Shown one piece after another: positions 62,573 to 64,000 of a stretch of DNA of 64,000 nt. Made by a program: the position numbers and the translations under genes. Source of the stretch: Pseudomonas mohnii (GTDB lineage Bacteria; Pseudomonadota; Gammaproteobacteria; Pseudomonadales; Pseudomonadaceae). The first letter of the stretch is position 1. Every line of letters begins with the position of its first letter. The DNA lies in assembly GCF_900105115.1 (NCBI RefSeq), contig NZ_FNRV01000001.1, positions 5,955,501 through 6,019,500 on the forward strand. Reading direction: 5' to 3'. The notes below the pieces were generated by a model. The model ran no database searches. It worked only from the letters and a program-made list of their open reading frames with translations, and was not told the DNA's origin.

Positions 62573-63868
62573 TTACAACAACGAAATCGGATAGCTGATG
62601 AAGAGGCGGTTTTCGTCGAACTCGTTGGTGCTGAAGTTTTTGCGGATGCTTGCGTTACGCCATTTGACGTTGAGGTTTTTCAACGGGCCGCTCTGCACCG
62701 TGTAGGCCAGTTCCGATTCACGGCCCCATTCCTTGCCGTCGGTGATGGTCCCGGTGTGCACGTTATCGCCACTGATGTAGCGGTTCATCAGGGTCAGGCC
62801 CGGCACGCCCAGGGCCACGAAGTTGTAGTCGTGACGCACTTGCCAGGATTTTTCCTTGGCATTGTCATAGCTGGAGTTGTAACTGTCGTTGGCCAGGGTG
62901 CCGCCGCTGGTGCCGTTGACGCGCATCCACACATCATCGCCCGTGAGCTTTTGCAGGCCGACATAGAAGGTGTTGCCGCCGTACTTGGCCGAGAGCAGGG
63001 CGAACGCGGTTTTGTTATCGAGGTCGCCGGCCAGGGCGCTGCCGTCTTCCTTGCCGATGAAGTAGCCGAGGTTGGCGCCGAGGGTCCAGTCGCCAATGGG
63101 TTGGCTGTGGCTCAGGTTGAAGTATTGCTGTTGATAGATGTCGCTGAGTTCCGCGTACCACACGCCGATCTGGGTGCGTTTGTCGTTGAAGGCATATTCA
63201 CCGCCGCCGAAGTTGAAACGGTCCGACGTGAACGCCGCTTTACCGTTCATGAACATGTCTTCCATGCTCGCATCGTTGCGCGGGCTGTTCTGCCGGAACT
63301 GCCCGCCGTAGAGGGTCAGGCCGCTGATTTCGGTGGAGGTGACCTGACCACCACGGAAGGTTTGCGGCAGGGAACGACCGTCGTCCGAGCGCAGGATCGG
63401 CAGCACCGGCATCCATTCACCGACCTTGACTTCGGTCTTCGAGATCTTGCCCTTGAGCGCCACGCCCAGACGGCCGAAGTTGTCGGCCGGGCGGCCGTCG
63501 CTGTGGATCGGCAGCAGCTGCGTACCACCGGTGCCCTTGCCGCCATCGAGCTTCTGCGAATACAGACCCAACACATCCACACCGAAGCCGACCGGGCCCT
63601 GGGTGAAACCGGATCTGGCGTCGAGGATGAAGTTCTGTGTCCACTCCTCAGCCTTGCCCTGGGGGTAGGCCGGGTTGGTGAAGTTGCGGTTGAAGTAAGC
63701 GTTGCGCAGGTTCAGCGTGGCTTTGGCGTCATCGGTGAAACCTTCGGCGTGACTGGTCATGGGCAGGGCGATGGCCAGGCTGCTGCAACCGATCAGGCTC
63801 AGGGCATGACGGCGAACGAAGTGTGGGCGTGGGGCACGGGGGGACGGATTGCGGGCGGGCTTGCTCAC
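62573..63868 (-). CDS. OprD-family outer-membrane porin
   Basis: Porin of 431 residues. A signal sequence (SLIGCSSLAIALPMTSHA) follows a charged, proline-rich leader; the mature start 'EGFTDDAKATLNLRNAYFNR' is typical of OprD, with 'WTQNFILDARSGFTQGPVGF' and the final 'FDENRLFISYPISLL'. I chose a GTG start at 63868 because GGAG lies seven bases before it; the ATG at 63961 would overlap the operator. It probably admits uronates for the TRAP system encoded downstream. Confidence 0.9.
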   Translation of the reverse strand: MSKPARNPSPRAPRPHFVRRHALSLIGCSSLAIALPMTSHAEGFTDDAKATLNLRNAYFNRNFTNPAYPQGKAEEWTQNFILDARSGFTQGPVGFGVDVLGLYSQKLDGGKGTGGTQLLPIHSDGRPADNFGRLGVALKGKISKTEVKVGEWMPVLPILRSDDGRSLPQTFRGGQVTSTEISGLTLYGGQFRQNSPRNDASMEDMFMNGKAAFTSDRFNFGGGEYAFNDKRTQIGVWYAELSDIYQQQYFNLSHSQPIGDWTLGANLGYFIGKEDGSALAGDLDNKTAFALLSAKYGGNTFYVGLQKLTGDDVWMRVNGTSGGTLANDSYNSSYDNAKEKSWQVRHDYNFVALGVPGLTLMNRYISGDNVHTGTITDGKEWGRESELAYTVQSGPLKNLNVKWRNASIRKNFSTNEFDENRLFISYPISLL

Positions 63869-63901
63869 TGTAACGCTCCATTTCTTTTTTGTTTTTATAG
63901 T

Positions 63902-63923
63902 TGTTATACGTCGTCGTACAACA
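63902..63923. promoter_or_regulatory. inverted repeat upstream of the OprD gene, candidate operator
   Basis: Arms TGTTATACG and CGTACAACA (one mismatch) flank TCGT. On the minus strand it contains GTTGTACGACGAC, almost identical to GTTGTACGATGAC on the plus strand at 63968-63980, 44 bp away, which probably belongs to a divergent neighbour outside the window. Confidence 0.5.
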
Positions 63924-64000
63924 TTGGAGCGATTATTTACGTGGCGTTTCTGTGTTGTCAATCAGAAGTTGTACGATGACCTCGGCTGCAAATGCTCATG

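Overview
The window reads as chromosomal DNA of a fluorescens-group Pseudomonas. The GC content is high, the repeats are REP/BIME elements of the Pseudomonas type, and several blocks follow gene orders I know from P. putida and P. aeruginosa: bkdR/bkdA1-A2-B-lpdV, the exa/ped PQQ-alcohol oxidation region, and pqqABCDE next to ercA-ercS. All calls come from reading the sequence and from family knowledge; no database search was run.

Left part (1-18 kb). A truncated LysR gene is followed by a tightly overlapping seven-gene minus-strand operon (6836 to 524). It encodes a thermostable-hemolysin/GNAT-clan protein, an AMP-dependent ligase, a heme-oxygenase-like putative metal oxidase, a short-chain dehydrogenase, an exported TPR protein and a QseBC/PmrAB-type two-component system. 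A divergent cytochrome b561 gene lies next to it, and the shared promoter region holds two mirror-image CTTCAG-N5-STTAAG boxes, suggesting that the local regulator controls both directions. This operon is the best candidate for an undescribed system here. Housekeeping and accessory genes follow: AlkC-type DNA alkylation repair, a Kef-type K+ efflux protein, a LysR/MFS/periplasmic-binding-protein set, a diguanylate cyclase, an FKBP, a DmeR-DmeF Co/Ni exporter pair, and ilvE with a good bidirectional terminator.

Middle (18-28 kb). The branched-chain keto acid dehydrogenase operon bkdA1-bkdA2-bkdB-lpdV is divergent from its Lrp-type activator bkdR. A lower-GC gene for a PI-PLC-like protein without a signal peptide has a duplicated C-terminal module and looks acquired. 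A persulfide-dioxygenase-like metallohydrolase and a porin follow.

Alcohol oxidation region (28-56.7 kb). It contains a FIST-domain protein and hybrid kinase (ErcS'-like), the LuxR-type regulator ErbR/AgmR, an ABC cassette associated with PQQ catabolism, a 40-residue membrane peptide plus the PedS2/PedR2 pair, a calcium-type quinoprotein (PedE) divergent from cytochrome c550 (PedF), a periplasmic binding protein, a SoxYZ-like carrier and a SoxH-like hydrolase, a lanthanide-type quinoprotein (PedH), the aldehyde dehydrogenase PedI/ExaC, pqqABCDE, ErcA and the hybrid kinase ErcS. Alcohols would be oxidised in the periplasm by PedE/PedH with PQQ made by PqqA-E, electrons would pass to cytochrome c, and aldehydes would be oxidised by PedI. 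A recurring TAC-N4-GTA type motif sits 66-120 bp upstream of most of these transcription units and may be the operator of ErbR or PedR2.

Right end (56.7-64 kb). A minus-strand hexuronate cluster encodes an OprD-type porin, uronate dehydrogenase (Udh), an SMP-30-type lactonase, a TRAP transporter (P, Q and M components) and an aldose 1-epimerase-like protein. Related TTGTACGAC-type palindromes lie upstream of udh and the porin and at the window edge. The only gene-free stretches longer than 300 bp (32057-32452 and 39729-40267) are arrays of REP elements in tandem units of 153 bp and 106 bp.
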